The position numbers were made by a program, and so were the translations under genes. Positions 8,593-18,313 of a stretch of 64,000 bases of DNA are shown piece by piece (the first letter of the stretch is position 1; each line of letters opens with the position of its first letter). The notes below the pieces were generated by a model. That model was not told where the DNA came from. It ran no database searches and was given only the letters and a program-made list of their open reading frames with translations. The stretch is from Paenibacillus sp. TCA20 (GTDB taxonomy: Bacteria; Bacillota; Bacilli; Paenibacillales; Paenibacillaceae). The stretch is from contig NZ_BBIW01000002.1 of NCBI RefSeq assembly GCF_000732325.1, positions 124,007 to 188,006 of the forward strand. The letters are read 5' to 3'.

Positions 8593-9947
8593 ACCGGATT
8601 CTCCTGAGAAGGCTTTACCGTAACTTCGTGAATAAGCTCTTCTGCACGGTCTGTGTTTCTCGACTCACAGCCCTCAAATTTAACGGTGTCACCATTCTCC
8701 ACATAAAAGGCAGGACCCTGATGATTCTCGATCGTCACATTCCGGAACCTTACATCCCTTACATTCCCAAGGAAGAATCCGCGATTGCTCATCTCTTCAA
8801 TTCCTGCCATCATGGCAGGAACTGCAGGTGTCGCATCCTCAGCCATGGAAATATCAACCTGATCAAATGTAATTTCAGAGACATACTGCTCTGCCAGACC
8901 ATATATAAAGCCTGCTGCTGCATGAACGTTACGGGCCGTAATCCCTGAGAAATGAATCCGTCGAAATCGTGGAGTTTCAATCGTTACAGGATACGGATTT
9001 TTGTCCCACACATATTTATCTGTACCGCGAGGACCACAGAAGTAATACAGATTTAATATAAATGGACAGATGACATCCTCCATCACGATATTGCTTACGC
9101 GAATATCTTCAACCGTGCCGCCCCGTCCCCGTCTTGACTTAAGACGAATGCCCCGGTCCGTATGCTTGAACACGCAGTTTGATATCACTACATTACGTAC
9201 ATCGCCGCTCATCTCGCTGCCAATAACGACAGCTCCATGCCCGTGCACCATTGTACAGTTCGTTATTGTGATGTTCTCGCACGAAACTCGGTGAGCTGTA
9301 TCCTCCGTACCTGCTTTGATCGCGATACAGTCATCTCCTACATCGATATGACAATTGCTGATTCTAACGTTCGAACAGGATTCGGGATTAATGCCGTCCG
9401 TATTCGGTGAATCGGCGGGGTTCAGAATTGAGAGATTATCGATAGTGACGTCATGGCATAGAATCGGATTCACTGTCCAGCTCGGCGAGTTAAACAGCTG
9501 TACATCCTTGATCGTCACTCGGCGGCAGCTGTCGAAGCTGATCAGCTTCGGTCTAGGATACGTAAGCTCCTCCGGATGATTCCTCTGCTTATCCCACCAC
9601 AATGCACCATTGCCTTCAATCCGGCCAGTCCCTGAGATCATTACGTTCTCCAGCTGTTCACCATAGATACAGGAAGCGTGAACCTCCCGTCTTACTCCTT
9701 CCCAGCGAGAGGTGACTACAGGATAATCCTCTGGCTTGTCACTGAAGGACAATGTAGCTCCCGGACTTAAATATAGGTGGATGTTGCTCCTCAGTATAAC
9801 TGCTCCTGTAGTATAAGTACCCGCAGGGATCACTACTGTTCCTCCCCCTGCTGCTTCAGCAGCAGTGATAGCCGCTGTAATGGCTTTGGTGGACAGCTGA
9901 CCGCTGTTTTTATGTGCACCGTAGTCATCAATGTTATAGATGGTCAT
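8589..9947 (-). CDS. GH28 polygalacturonase-type glycosidase
   Basis: A 452-residue right-handed beta-helix enzyme. All GH28 signature elements are present in order: PNTDG with Asp184, GDDC with Asp205/206, the HGHG His pair near 235-237, and a RLKS motif near 268. There is no signal peptide, so it most likely acts inside the cell on short galacturonides or unsaturated products, probably as an exo-enzyme. It overlaps both neighbours by 4 bp (GH105 upstream, esterase downstream), a tightly coupled set. Family call firm; the exact linkage cleaved is not determined. Confidence 0.92.
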   Translation of the reverse strand: MTIYNIDDYGAHKNSGQLSTKAITAAITAAEAAGGGTVVIPAGTYTTGAVILRSNIHLYLSPGATLSFSDKPEDYPVVTSRWEGVRREVHASCIYGEQLENVMISGTGRIEGNGALWWDKQRNHPEELTYPRPKLISFDSCRRVTIKDVQLFNSPSWTVNPILCHDVTIDNLSILNPADSPNTDGINPESCSNVRISNCHIDVGDDCIAIKAGTEDTAHRVSCENITITNCTMVHGHGAVVIGSEMSGDVRNVVISNCVFKHTDRGIRLKSRRGRGGTVEDIRVSNIVMEDVICPFILNLYYFCGPRGTDKYVWDKNPYPVTIETPRFRRIHFSGITARNVHAAAGFIYGLAEQYVSEITFDQVDISMAEDATPAVPAMMAGIEEMSNRGFFLGNVRDVRFRNVTIENHQGPAFYVENGDTVKFEGCESRNTDRAEELIHEVTVKPSQENPV

Positions 9948-11110
9948 TGCTGAGCTCCTTCCGTTACAGGCAGGCTTAGCTCACCTGTCTGGATCAGTTC
10001 CTCGTATTCAGCACAAGCCAAAAGGAAAGCACCGAGCCCCTTCTGATCATTCGTAATAATCGGTTCGCTGATGTAATACGCATAGGTGCCATCACGACGA
10101 TCTGCCCCTCCAAGTCCAGCCACTTGACAAGTCTTGTTGAGGTTAAGCCACCCTTCTTTGGTTTCTAATATAAATTCAGCAATAAGTCCCTGGAATGCCC
10201 GCTGTAATGGATTGTTCCATTCAGAACCGAGAAGTCCCAGCCGAATTCCCTTCGCCATCGCATAGGTGAACATGCTGGAAGCCGAGGCTTCCAAATAGTT
10301 ACCTTTGCGTCCAGCCTCATTCACAACCTGATACCATACTCCGGACTCCGCATCCTGAAAGTCTGCAACTGCCGTCAGCGTATCCTTGAATATTCGTTCG
10401 AGCTCGTTATAGTCCGCATGCTCCTTAGGCAGGAGTTCAAGAACGTCAGTGATGGCCATGAGGAACCAGCCCAGTGATCTGCCCCAGAAATTCGGTGACA
10501 GTCCGGTACTCTTGTCGCACCACGGCTGTACACGTTTCTCATCCCAAGCGTGGAATAATAACCCGGTTCTGTCGTCTCTCGTATGCTTCTCACATAGAAT
10601 GAACTGCTTCGTTACATCACCAAGATCCCCCTCGGACTCGAACGTAAGCAAATACTCCAGGTAGAACGGAGAGCCCATATATAAGCCATCCAGCCAGATC
10701 TGATAAGGATATATTTCTTTATGCCAAAAAGCCCCCTCGGAAGTCCGGGGATGCGTCAGGAGCTGCTTCCGTAAAGTAGAGGCGGCCAGTTTATATTTGT
10801 CTTCACCCGTTTCCTTATACAGGACATATAGAAGCTTGCCATTATTCAAGTGATCAATGTTATGCTCGTCCTGCCTATAGCCTCGAATCGATCCATCCTC
10901 CTGAATGAAGTGATCCATATTGCTCTTGATATAATCGAAGTATTGCTGATCGCCTGTGATGCGCCATAAACGCTCAAATCCTTTGAGGATAACCCCGTAA
11001 TCATAGGACCACTTCTCGTTATACCCTTTAGCTTCATACAGCCTTGGTGTCCGCTCCATAATGGAATGTGCCATTCTTTGTGCCCAGCTGGTCTGGTTTG
11101 TCTGATTCAT
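9944..11110 (-). CDS. GH105 unsaturated rhamnogalacturonyl hydrolase
   Basis: A 388-residue (alpha/alpha)6-barrel enzyme like Bacillus YteR/YesR. The catalytic Asp is Asp141 in QIWLDGLYMGSPF, and FWGRSLGWFLMA carries the conserved aromatic substrate residues. These cytoplasmic enzymes hydrate the 4,5-unsaturated galacturonate left by pectate or rhamnogalacturonan lyases and release it from the oligosaccharide. There is no signal peptide. The stop overlaps the GH28 start by 4 bp. It is separated from the upstream binding-protein gene by a hairpin at 11141-11183. The product pairs logically with the PL3 lyase at 59465-60580. Confidence 0.93.
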   Translation of the reverse strand: MNQTNQTSWAQRMAHSIMERTPRLYEAKGYNEKWSYDYGVILKGFERLWRITGDQQYFDYIKSNMDHFIQEDGSIRGYRQDEHNIDHLNNGKLLYVLYKETGEDKYKLAASTLRKQLLTHPRTSEGAFWHKEIYPYQIWLDGLYMGSPFYLEYLLTFESEGDLGDVTKQFILCEKHTRDDRTGLLFHAWDEKRVQPWCDKSTGLSPNFWGRSLGWFLMAITDVLELLPKEHADYNELERIFKDTLTAVADFQDAESGVWYQVVNEAGRKGNYLEASASSMFTYAMAKGIRLGLLGSEWNNPLQRAFQGLIAEFILETKEGWLNLNKTCQVAGLGGADRRDGTYAYYISEPIITNDQKGLGAFLLACAEYEELIQTGELSLPVTEGAQQ

Positions 11111-11140
11111 CTCCCTGTCATCCTCCTTCTAAATAGATAA

Positions 11141-11183
11141 GCCGCTCCGCTTTCAATAAGTCCTGCTAAAAGAACGGAGCGGC
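11141..11183 (-). terminator. Intercistronic hairpin between binding protein and GH105
   Basis: Perfect 9-bp GC-rich repeat GCCGCTCCG (11141-11149) and CGGAGCGGC (11175-11183). On the minus strand it is followed by TTATCTATTT, so it could act as a leaky terminator or an mRNA stabiliser that lets the binding protein be made in excess of the enzymes. Confidence 0.55.
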
Positions 11184-11258
11184 AATACATTTTAACGACT
11201 ATGAATCTAGTTGAAATACATCCGCAGTGATCAAGAAGAATATGTCATAAGGATCGGG

Positions 11259-12773
11259 TTATTGACCATGCACAGCCTGGTAAGCAGCTTCGTATTCTGT
11301 GATAATTTGATCACCACCTGCTTTTCTCCAGCTGCTCACCGCTTCATTAAATTGATCGAGGTTGATTTTGCCCAGAATATATTTGTAGGTTGCATCAACG
11401 ATCGTTTTTTGCAGCTCAGATCCTTGAGATGAGAAGGTAGCGGATTCGAGCGAATACAGAGGGTTCAGCACGGCAAACGTTGAATTCTCCTCGATCAAAC
11501 GATCAGATTCCTTCTTTAGTGGATCGTTGTCATGAATCTCGTAACCGGTTTCGTTAGGTCTGGAGGATGCAAATGGCTGAACCTCTTGCTGCCACAATTC
11601 TGTGTTCGTAATTGTTACTGCTTTTTCCTCATTTACCGTGTAATGTGTTCCTTCAATACCGTAGGTCATCAGTGTGTAGACTTCCTCGGACATGAGATCG
11701 TCCATGAATTGCAGAAGGCGTTTGAGCTCAGCTTCGTCCTTGACTTCCGATTTAGGGAATGCCAGCAATCCGCCAACCCCATTGGAGATCGACCAGATTG
11801 CGCGATCCGCTTCATTGCCCGTCGATGTAATGTCGTTGACAAGCGTAAGCTCCATATCGTCCTGAACCCCCTTGGCCATGTTAAGCAGGTTCTTGCTGTC
11901 GAATAGAGCACCTACATAAATACCGGCTTTACCTTGAGCAAAATTCTGCTGCTGATCTGTCTTCGCTGTAACAGCAAAGTCCTGGTTAATGTATCCGTTC
12001 TCATAAAGCTCTTTCATATAATCCATCGTTTTAACATAGCCTTCTGTCTCAAATTCAGGCGTTACCTTGCCATCCTCTCCTACACTCCATACACTTGGTG
12101 TGCCAAAATAGGAGCTTAAGGTCTTGAATGCGCCATAGATCAGGTCACTGCGGTCCATGAAACCTGTCGTATCCTTCGCACCATTTCCGTCAGGATCCTG
12201 CTCTGTGAAGGCTTTGGCAACCTCCATTAATTCGTCTGTCGTCTTCGGCACTTCAAGTCCTAATTTGTCCAGCCAGTCCTTCCGAATGACGACACCATTT
12301 CTCGCCACTTGCTTCTGCATCGGAATTCCGTAGAGCTTGCCCTCAATGGATGCGGAATTACGCATGTCTTCTGAAATCGTCGCTAGGTTCGGAAATTCAT
12401 CGAGGTAAGGACCGACCTCCCAGAATACACCTGCTTTTAGCGCGTTACGGACTGAAGAGTTCTCCATCAATGTGATCGTTACAATGTCAGCCAGGGAATC
12501 CGACGCAAGTGATGTATTCAGACGCTCTTCCTTCGATGCATCCGGAATCCATGAGAACTCAATGTTCGCATTTGTGGCCTCTTCAATCTTGTTCAGCACT
12601 GTTTCTGTTGGAGGTGATGCCGTATGCAGAATGTTCAGCCAAGTAATATTGGCTTTGCCATCCGCATCAACGGAAGGCTCAGAAGATCCTGACGTATCTC
12701 CTCCACAAGCACTAAGCACAAGTCCACCTGCAAGAGTAAGCGCTAACAATTTAGATAATTGCTTTTGTTTCAT
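11259..12773 (-). CDS. Sugar ABC transporter substrate-binding lipoprotein (LplA/YtcQ type)
   Basis: A 504-residue lipoprotein. The signal peptide ends in the lipobox LVLSACGG, so the mature protein is anchored to the outside of the membrane. The remainder is a family 1 extracellular solute-binding fold, with ITWLNILHT near the N-terminus and large size as in the LplA/YtcQ group that binds complex oligosaccharides. An ATG at 12779 is only 2-3 nt from AAGGGG; ATG 12773 is the better start. It follows the LplB-type permease by about 35 bp. It probably captures pectic or xylan oligomers; ligand not known. Confidence 0.92.
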   Translation of the reverse strand: MKQKQLSKLLALTLAGGLVLSACGGDTSGSSEPSVDADGKANITWLNILHTASPPTETVLNKIEEATNANIEFSWIPDASKEERLNTSLASDSLADIVTITLMENSSVRNALKAGVFWEVGPYLDEFPNLATISEDMRNSASIEGKLYGIPMQKQVARNGVVIRKDWLDKLGLEVPKTTDELMEVAKAFTEQDPDGNGAKDTTGFMDRSDLIYGAFKTLSSYFGTPSVWSVGEDGKVTPEFETEGYVKTMDYMKELYENGYINQDFAVTAKTDQQQNFAQGKAGIYVGALFDSKNLLNMAKGVQDDMELTLVNDITSTGNEADRAIWSISNGVGGLLAFPKSEVKDEAELKRLLQFMDDLMSEEVYTLMTYGIEGTHYTVNEEKAVTITNTELWQQEVQPFASSRPNETGYEIHDNDPLKKESDRLIEENSTFAVLNPLYSLESATFSSQGSELQKTIVDATYKYILGKINLDQFNEAVSSWRKAGGDQIITEYEAAYQAVHGQ

Positions 12774-12808
12774 GTACATATCCCCTTTTTATATATGATA
12801 AAAAAAGA

Positions 12809-13774
12809 TTAATACACACCGTCTTCTCCAAACTTCTTGGCCAGCTTATTGGCAATCATGACGAGAATGAGTCCTACCAGTCCTTTAAACAAGCCTACTG
12901 TGGTACTGAAGCTGAGCTGTCCATTCTTCAGACCCGCAGTATATACATAAGTATCAAAGATTTCCCCAACCTCCCGATTGAGTGAGTTCAGGAGCAGGAA
13001 CATATGCTCAAATCCCAGTTCAAGCGTGTTGCCGATCTTGAGTATGAGCAGTGTAATGATCACGGGACGAATGGCCGGCAAAGTGACATGCCAAATCTTA
13101 CGGAGCCTGCTGGCACCGTCCATTTCAGCGGCTTCATAGAGCTGAGTATCTACCACTGTAATCGCTGCGAGATAGATAATGGTAGACCAGCCGACTTCTT
13201 TCCAGATAATTTGACCGATGTACATCGGACGCAGCCACTCCGGTGAAGTTAAGAAGCTGATCTTCTGACCACCTAATGCAGCAATGATCTCATTTACAAC
13301 ACCGCCATCCACATTCAGAAATACATATGTAATGGAGACGATGATAACCCATGACATGAAATGTGGAATGTAAATGATCGTTTGAATCGAGCTCTTGAAC
13401 AGCTTGTGTCTGACTTCGTTCAGCATGAGTGCAAGTATAATAGGTAATGGGAAGAAGACGACAAGCTCAAGTGCAAATAAGATTAAGGTGTTGCTGAGGA
13501 GCATGGCGAATGTCGGTTCAGTGAACAACCTGATGAAATGCTTGAACCCGACCCAAGGACTCCCTTGAATACCAAGATAGGGCTGATAATCCTGAAAGGA
13601 AATAATGAGTCCGCCCATTGGCAAGTACTTAAATACAACAAAGAATAGAAATCCGGGTAAAATCATTAAATAGAGCAGCTTGTATTTCTTCAAAAAATGA
13701 AAGGGTTGAAACATCTCTTTTTTCTTACGTGTGCCCACCTGATATGAAACGGCCGGGGTATCTGCTTCCTTCAA
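12809..13774 (-). CDS. Sugar ABC transporter permease (LplB/YteP type)
   Basis: A 321-residue permease with about six membrane segments, the first near residues 33-53. The coupling loop is EAAEMDGASRLRKIWHVTLP, the EAA motif that docks to the shared ATPase (in Bacillus relatives MsmX). It starts with TTG at 13774, 9 nt after AAGGAGGT. It is the first gene of the minus-strand operon. Unusually, its partner permease is encoded on the opposite strand, 314 bp away, rather than next in the operon. No ATPase gene lies in the window, which fits use of a shared one. Confidence 0.93.
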   Translation of the reverse strand: MKEADTPAVSYQVGTRKKKEMFQPFHFLKKYKLLYLMILPGFLFFVVFKYLPMGGLIISFQDYQPYLGIQGSPWVGFKHFIRLFTEPTFAMLLSNTLILFALELVVFFPLPIILALMLNEVRHKLFKSSIQTIIYIPHFMSWVIIVSITYVFLNVDGGVVNEIIAALGGQKISFLTSPEWLRPMYIGQIIWKEVGWSTIIYLAAITVVDTQLYEAAEMDGASRLRKIWHVTLPAIRPVIITLLILKIGNTLELGFEHMFLLLNSLNREVGEIFDTYVYTAGLKNGQLSFSTTVGLFKGLVGLILVMIANKLAKKFGEDGVY

Positions 13775-14088
13775 TCGCTGTCGACCTCCTTGAAAAATAC
13801 TTCTTCAACATGCAATGATGCTGAGTCGGTTGTTCGAAGCCAAGCATACCCTCTGATGGTCCGTTACGTATATAATCATCAGCTATATTCGCTGCTGGAA
13901 TGCGTGTTTAACAGGGATCAATGTAGCTCATGATCATTATTTAATATCAGGATTATCAGTGTAAGAAGCCGCTTTTTCACATGAAATGAAAGCCGTAGGA
14001 CATGATTATATACGGAATTTGGTCCCCTTGATAAGGTGTATATATCTCAATAATACTTACATCCGAAATAGAAGGAGGTCCTCATCCT
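13775..14088. promoter_or_regulatory. 314-bp divergent control region between the two permease genes
   Basis: No coding frame with a ribosome binding site is visible. The region must hold the promoter of the lplB-type operon (minus) and of the lplC-type gene (plus). The plus promoter is clear (14028-14056). I do not see an obvious minus promoter or a convincing cre site. Confidence 0.6.
14028..14056 (+). promoter_or_regulatory. Sigma-A-type promoter of the lplC-type permease gene
   Basis: TTGATA at 14028-14033 and TAATAC at 14051-14056 with exactly 17 bp between them. The Shine-Dalgarno AAGGAGGT (14072-14079) and ATG 14089 follow directly, giving a short leader. Confidence 0.6.
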
Positions 14089-14985
14089 ATGGCTGCAACC
14101 GCCAAGAAACCCACCTATAAAAAAGAGTCCCTTGGAAGCCGTATATTTAATATCGTCAATTATACGCTTCTTGCTCTGATCGCACTGGCTTGTCTGCTTC
14201 CCTTCATTAATGTACTCGCAAGCTCATTTGCATCTACACAGGAGCTGGTTGAGAAGAAGTTCGTGTTATTCCCTACGACCTTCTCCCTGGATGCATACAA
14301 GTACATCTTCTCGACCTCGACGATCTTCCAAGGTCTAGCGGTATCGATTGGTACGACGATCGTGGGAACGGCCGTAAGCATGCTCCTGACTGCGCTGATG
14401 GCTTATGGCTTGTCCCGCAAATATTTATATGGAAGAAGCTTCATTAATTTCATTGTTGTATTCTCCATGCTGTTCAGCGGTGGTATGATTCCTACCTTTC
14501 TGATTGTCAAAGCCGTCGGGTTGATTGATTCATATTGGTCCTTGATCCTCCCCGTTGCTATCAATGCATTTAACCTCATTATTATGAGAAACTTCTTCCA
14601 AGCACTGCCGGATAGCCTTGAGGAATCTGCCAAGATCGACGGAGCGAATGATTTCCGAATTCTAGGGAGCATTATGCTGCCGCTCGCCCTTCCGTCGATT
14701 GCTACGCTGTCCTTGTTCTATGGGGTTACCTACTGGAATACCTACACGAATGCGATTCTGTACCTGACGGATTCGGACAAATGGCCTTTGCAGGTCCTTC
14801 TAAGACAAATTGTTATCGTCTCCAGCGGTATGGAAGGCGACAGCTCTGCGGTAGATATTATCCCGCCGGCGCAGACCATCAAGATGGCCGTCATCGTTGT
14901 GGCTACACTTCCAATGCTGATTGCTTATCCGTTCGTACAGAAGCATTTTACCAAAGGCGCACTGCTTGGTGCTGTAAAAGGATAG
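14089..14985 (+). CDS. Sugar ABC transporter permease (LplC/YtcP type)
   Basis: A 298-residue inner membrane permease with about six helices, the first near residues 25-47. The EAA loop reads ESAKIDGANDFRILGSIMLP. TLPMLIAYPFVQKHFTKGALLGAVKG at the C-terminus is the usual ending of YtcP/LplC proteins. It must pair with the LplB-type permease, but it is transcribed in the opposite direction from its own promoter and is alone in its transcript, ending at the terminator 14999-15056. Strong Shine-Dalgarno at 14072-14079. Confidence 0.93.
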   Translation: MAATAKKPTYKKESLGSRIFNIVNYTLLALIALACLLPFINVLASSFASTQELVEKKFVLFPTTFSLDAYKYIFSTSTIFQGLAVSIGTTIVGTAVSMLLTALMAYGLSRKYLYGRSFINFIVVFSMLFSGGMIPTFLIVKAVGLIDSYWSLILPVAINAFNLIIMRNFFQALPDSLEESAKIDGANDFRILGSIMLPLALPSIATLSLFYGVTYWNTYTNAILYLTDSDKWPLQVLLRQIVIVSSGMEGDSSAVDIIPPAQTIKMAVIVVATLPMLIAYPFVQKHFTKGALLGAVKG

Positions 14986-14998
14986 CTACATTAAGAAC

Positions 14999-15056
14999 AA
15001 AGAAGTTCGGCTACGCGCATGTCATTATGCTCCGCGTGCTCCGAACTTCTTTTGTT
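14999..15056. terminator. Bidirectional terminator after lplC-type permease
   Basis: Perfect 10-bp stem AGAAGTTCGG (15001-15010) and CCGAACTTCT (15041-15050), followed by TTTTG on the plus side and by TTTG on the minus side. It separates the permease from the convergent AraC-type regulator. Confidence 0.75.
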
Positions 15057-15086
15057 TGACACATGCCTGAACTTCAAGCTTAATGA

Positions 15087-17330
15087 TCATGCTTGCAGCT
15101 TCATTTTTCGATATGCTCCGGGTGTCACATGCTCTTTCTTTCGGAAGGATCTAATAAAATTCTGAGGATTCTGATATTGTAATCGCTCTGCAATGTCTTT
15201 AATGGTCATATCCGTATCCACCAGCCATTTTCTTGCGATATCTAGTCGATAATTCATCAGGAATTCTGTGAACGTCATGCCATATTCCTTCTTAAAGATG
15301 CTGCTCAGATAATTGGGACTATAGTGCAGTCTTTCACTGATGGATTCTAGTGACAACTCCTGATCGTATTCCGCTCGGATGATGGATGCAATGCGGTCGG
15401 CGATCGACCTGAATTGGTGATTGGTCTTCTCCTTCATGCATTTGACCATGGGCAGTATCACTTCATCGACCAGAATACGTTCAATCTCCTCCGGGTTGCG
15501 AATATTCAATAAGCGGTGGTACAAATTAGCGTTATCCGGAGTTAAGAGTACTTCAGCACCAATGTGCTGTTCTAGTTGAATCAAATTATTAACGAAGCGC
15601 ATCAGTGTCACTTCCAGATTCATCGGGTTCTTGCTGTGCTTCATCATGTCAGCCAGCAATGGGTACAGCGAGCGAAGAACAGCACTCTCATCACCCAGCC
15701 GGATTGCATCAAACAGCTGTGTCTCAAGCTCTGCTGGATAATGAAGAACCATCGGTCCTGAGATGACCGTCGAGATATCATCAAAGAAGATGATCGACTC
15801 TTTTCCTAAATTAAGTCTGTGATGAAGGGCCTCAATGCTCATCTCGCCAGCTTCACGGCTCTTAAGCAAATCGGTATAACACTGACTTACCCCAATACTG
15901 ACAGGCAGTCTTAAATATTCTCGTGAGGATCGGATGATCTGTTTGGCGTAGGTGATAATCTTCTTACGGATCTCCTGCTCGCTGTCTCCGTCGAACATAA
16001 GGATCGTAGCCTGCGTACGCTCATTCATAACAACCGGGAGCAGTCTTCCTTCCTGGGGAACGATGTCCTGTACGAGATTGTTTACCGCAAGCAGTAAAAC
16101 ATCCTTATCTGACAATTGTTTATCATGATAGCGGTCCAATTGTACAAGCATGGTCACATACACCTTGTCCTCTTGTACTCGATATCCGAAGCGTGACATA
16201 CTGCGCCAAGCCTCTTCAGGTGTTAATCGGTTATGCAGCAGATTAAGTACAAACTGTGTTTCGAGCTTCGGCTTCTCCGCCTCCATCAAATGCTCCAGAC
16301 TTTCCTTCTCTGATACGATCGAGTCAATAGATCTGATGATCCAGTCTACCTCGTCCTTCATCATCGGTTCGGAGCTGTTCGCTAAGCTGCGCTGGATCTT
16401 ACGAATCGGCTTAGACAGATACACCGACAAGAAGTAAGCGATGATAAAAATTAATATCATGATGATTAAGCCCATGACAACGATACCGATGCGTGTAGCA
16501 GACATCGCTTCACTAACCGCTTTATCATCCAGCAACGTCACAAACGTCCAGTTATTATACGAGGATTTGGCATAAATGACATTCACTTCTGCCTGCGTAT
16601 CGCCCGGGATCGCCAGCTTTCCTGTTTGCGGCCGACTGGAGACTGCATCCATGATTTGTTTGATCTGAACATCAGTCAGCTGAGGATGTTCCGTGTCCGC
16701 CGAGTACAGGAGCTCACCTTGCTTGTTCAAAATATAAACCGGTGTATCCGGCTGTGACTGCAGTGTGTTATTGAGCGTCTTTAACGATATAGAAGACAGC
16801 GCAATGGCTTGCTTATTGTTCGAGAATACGGGCAGGGTATGTACAAATTGAATTCCGTCCGCTGTCTTTACCCAGAATAGATCCTCGCTCTTTTCGCTTA
16901 TATATTTATTGTACAATTCACTTTTCTCTTCCTCTGTCAGCCTGGATAAGGAGCCATTGGCAATGCTCCAGTCTTGCTTCAGACTAATGAGAGAATACTG
17001 AACTCCATCCAGCCCAAGTGAAGCAATATAATTCAGCTGGGAATTCACCTCCTGATAGGTTTGAAATTCCTGCTCTGTGAGTGGGTTATTGATTACATCA
17101 GTGAAGGATTTGGTTGTACTGTAGGTGTTAAAGGCATATTCAATCGTCTGAATCTTCTGCTCCAGTGTGTTTCGAATCTGGGAGATCAGACTTTGCTGAC
17201 TGTCGCTAATCCGATCAACGACAGAGTTAGTAGTCGACACATAAATATAACTTCCAAAGGATATAACGAGTCCCAAGCTCAGGATGAGAACAGGAATGAA
17301 TATATTATAGAATGTCTTGCTCTTTCTCAT
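15087..17330 (-). CDS. Membrane-anchored AraC-family regulator (YtdP-like)
   Basis: A 747-residue protein. A first membrane helix spans about residues 9-31, then an extracellular sensor of about 250 residues (Cache-like), then a second helix near 285-305, a linker, and a C-terminal AraC double helix-turn-helix from about 645 (SLESISERLHYSPNYLSSIFKK and IKDIAERLQYQNPQNFIRSFRK). This architecture is that of YtdP, which sits in the Bacillus rhamnogalacturonan locus. It likely senses an external sugar signal, perhaps through the binding protein, and activates the divergent transporter units. It converges on the lplC-type gene. A cre-like site lies just upstream (17391-17404). Confidence 0.88.
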   Translation of the reverse strand: MRKSKTFYNIFIPVLILSLGLVISFGSYIYVSTTNSVVDRISDSQQSLISQIRNTLEQKIQTIEYAFNTYSTTKSFTDVINNPLTEQEFQTYQEVNSQLNYIASLGLDGVQYSLISLKQDWSIANGSLSRLTEEEKSELYNKYISEKSEDLFWVKTADGIQFVHTLPVFSNNKQAIALSSISLKTLNNTLQSQPDTPVYILNKQGELLYSADTEHPQLTDVQIKQIMDAVSSRPQTGKLAIPGDTQAEVNVIYAKSSYNNWTFVTLLDDKAVSEAMSATRIGIVVMGLIIMILIFIIAYFLSVYLSKPIRKIQRSLANSSEPMMKDEVDWIIRSIDSIVSEKESLEHLMEAEKPKLETQFVLNLLHNRLTPEEAWRSMSRFGYRVQEDKVYVTMLVQLDRYHDKQLSDKDVLLLAVNNLVQDIVPQEGRLLPVVMNERTQATILMFDGDSEQEIRKKIITYAKQIIRSSREYLRLPVSIGVSQCYTDLLKSREAGEMSIEALHHRLNLGKESIIFFDDISTVISGPMVLHYPAELETQLFDAIRLGDESAVLRSLYPLLADMMKHSKNPMNLEVTLMRFVNNLIQLEQHIGAEVLLTPDNANLYHRLLNIRNPEEIERILVDEVILPMVKCMKEKTNHQFRSIADRIASIIRAEYDQELSLESISERLHYSPNYLSSIFKKEYGMTFTEFLMNYRLDIARKWLVDTDMTIKDIAERLQYQNPQNFIRSFRKKEHVTPGAYRKMKLQA

Positions 17331-17390
17331 TATTTCCGCTCCCTTAACCCCATGTTATGAATTCGGATGTTCTTTTTACATTAATTTCAA

Positions 17391-17404
17391 TTATAGCGCT
17401 TTCA
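17391..17404 (+). promoter_or_regulatory. Possible cre (CcpA) site
   Basis: TTATAGCGCTTTCA matches the cre consensus TGWNANCGNTNWCA at all but one fixed position. It lies 60 bp upstream of the YtdP-like regulator start and 140 bp upstream of the cupin gene, so catabolite repression of the pectin locus through its activator is plausible. Confidence 0.4.
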
Positions 17405-17543
17405 TATCAATTTCGACAAACCTTTTTCCTAAAACGATTAAAAATTATCGCACCCAGGAGCAAATCAAATGATCTAGGCATATGCTGAAAAAAACTTGCT
17501 CACGTACAGAATGTGGTGTACAGAATGGGAGGAACAGCAGCTC

Positions 17544-18287
17544 ATGAAGACCAATCCAGTCTTACAATCTCCATCCCTCAATCTTAGCGGGGATTCCAAT
17601 GCAGTCACTACTTATAAGAGAGATGCGCATAATTACATTACACAAATGTTTGCAGAGCAAATGCCTGCGATCGAAACCGGTTTTTTCAGTGCACATATGA
17701 GCAAGAATATCATCGTTCAGCCTCACTGGCACACGAACGTTAATGAGCTGGTGTATGTCATTAGCGGAGAAGTCGTAACCTCCGTGTTTGATCCTTTTAC
17801 ACAAAAGCTGATGTCCTATCGGCTGAGGTCCGGTCAGGTCTCCATGTTTCCTAAAGGTTGGTTCCACTGGATCGTGTCCATGAAGGACAATACACATTTC
17901 CTTACGATCTTTGATGAACCGACACCTGACATTGTGTACGGCTCTGACTTCCTTCGGTTCACACCGAAAGAAATTATGAATCTTGCTTACTGTGTAGATG
18001 AACAAAAATATGCGGAAGCGGCCCTACCTATTCAAGAATCTGTTATCCTTGGTCCACCGCCTGGCTGTAAAAAAGCAAAGAGCAGCTCGCAAGAAAAGAA
18101 CAGCACGCATCGGACTATAAATCACACACCAGAATCGGTTGCACAAGGGAATAACATCCCTGCTCAAGGTGTTTTTCATCAATCAAGTTATGCTCCGCAT
18201 GGATATTCGGACGATGATTACGAATGGGTCAAGGCCAGTCCGTATAATTATTATTATCCTCACAGCTCTTCACACTATCAGCCGTAG
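17544..18287 (+). CDS. Single-domain cupin protein, oxalate-decarboxylase-like
   Basis: A 247-residue protein with one cupin domain. The first cupin motif is QPHWHTNVNELVYVISGEV (two His and Glu metal ligands), and the second is MFPKGWFHWIVS with a His. This resembles one half of bicupin oxalate decarboxylases, so manganese binding is likely, but one domain alone does not show the reaction. The last 60 residues are low-complexity, rich in Ser, His, Asn and Tyr, and end in YNYYYPHSSSHYQP. An upstream TTG at 17496 opens the frame, but GGGAGG at 17527-17532 supports ATG 17544. A strong terminator follows. Spore coat association is known for OxdD-type proteins; here only a guess. Confidence 0.75.
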   Translation: MKTNPVLQSPSLNLSGDSNAVTTYKRDAHNYITQMFAEQMPAIETGFFSAHMSKNIIVQPHWHTNVNELVYVISGEVVTSVFDPFTQKLMSYRLRSGQVSMFPKGWFHWIVSMKDNTHFLTIFDEPTPDIVYGSDFLRFTPKEIMNLAYCVDEQKYAEAALPIQESVILGPPPGCKKAKSSSQEKNSTHRTINHTPESVAQGNNIPAQGVFHQSSYAPHGYSDDDYEWVKASPYNYYYPHSSSHYQP

Positions 18288-18313
18288 TAATGCATACAAT
18301 TACAATAGACATT

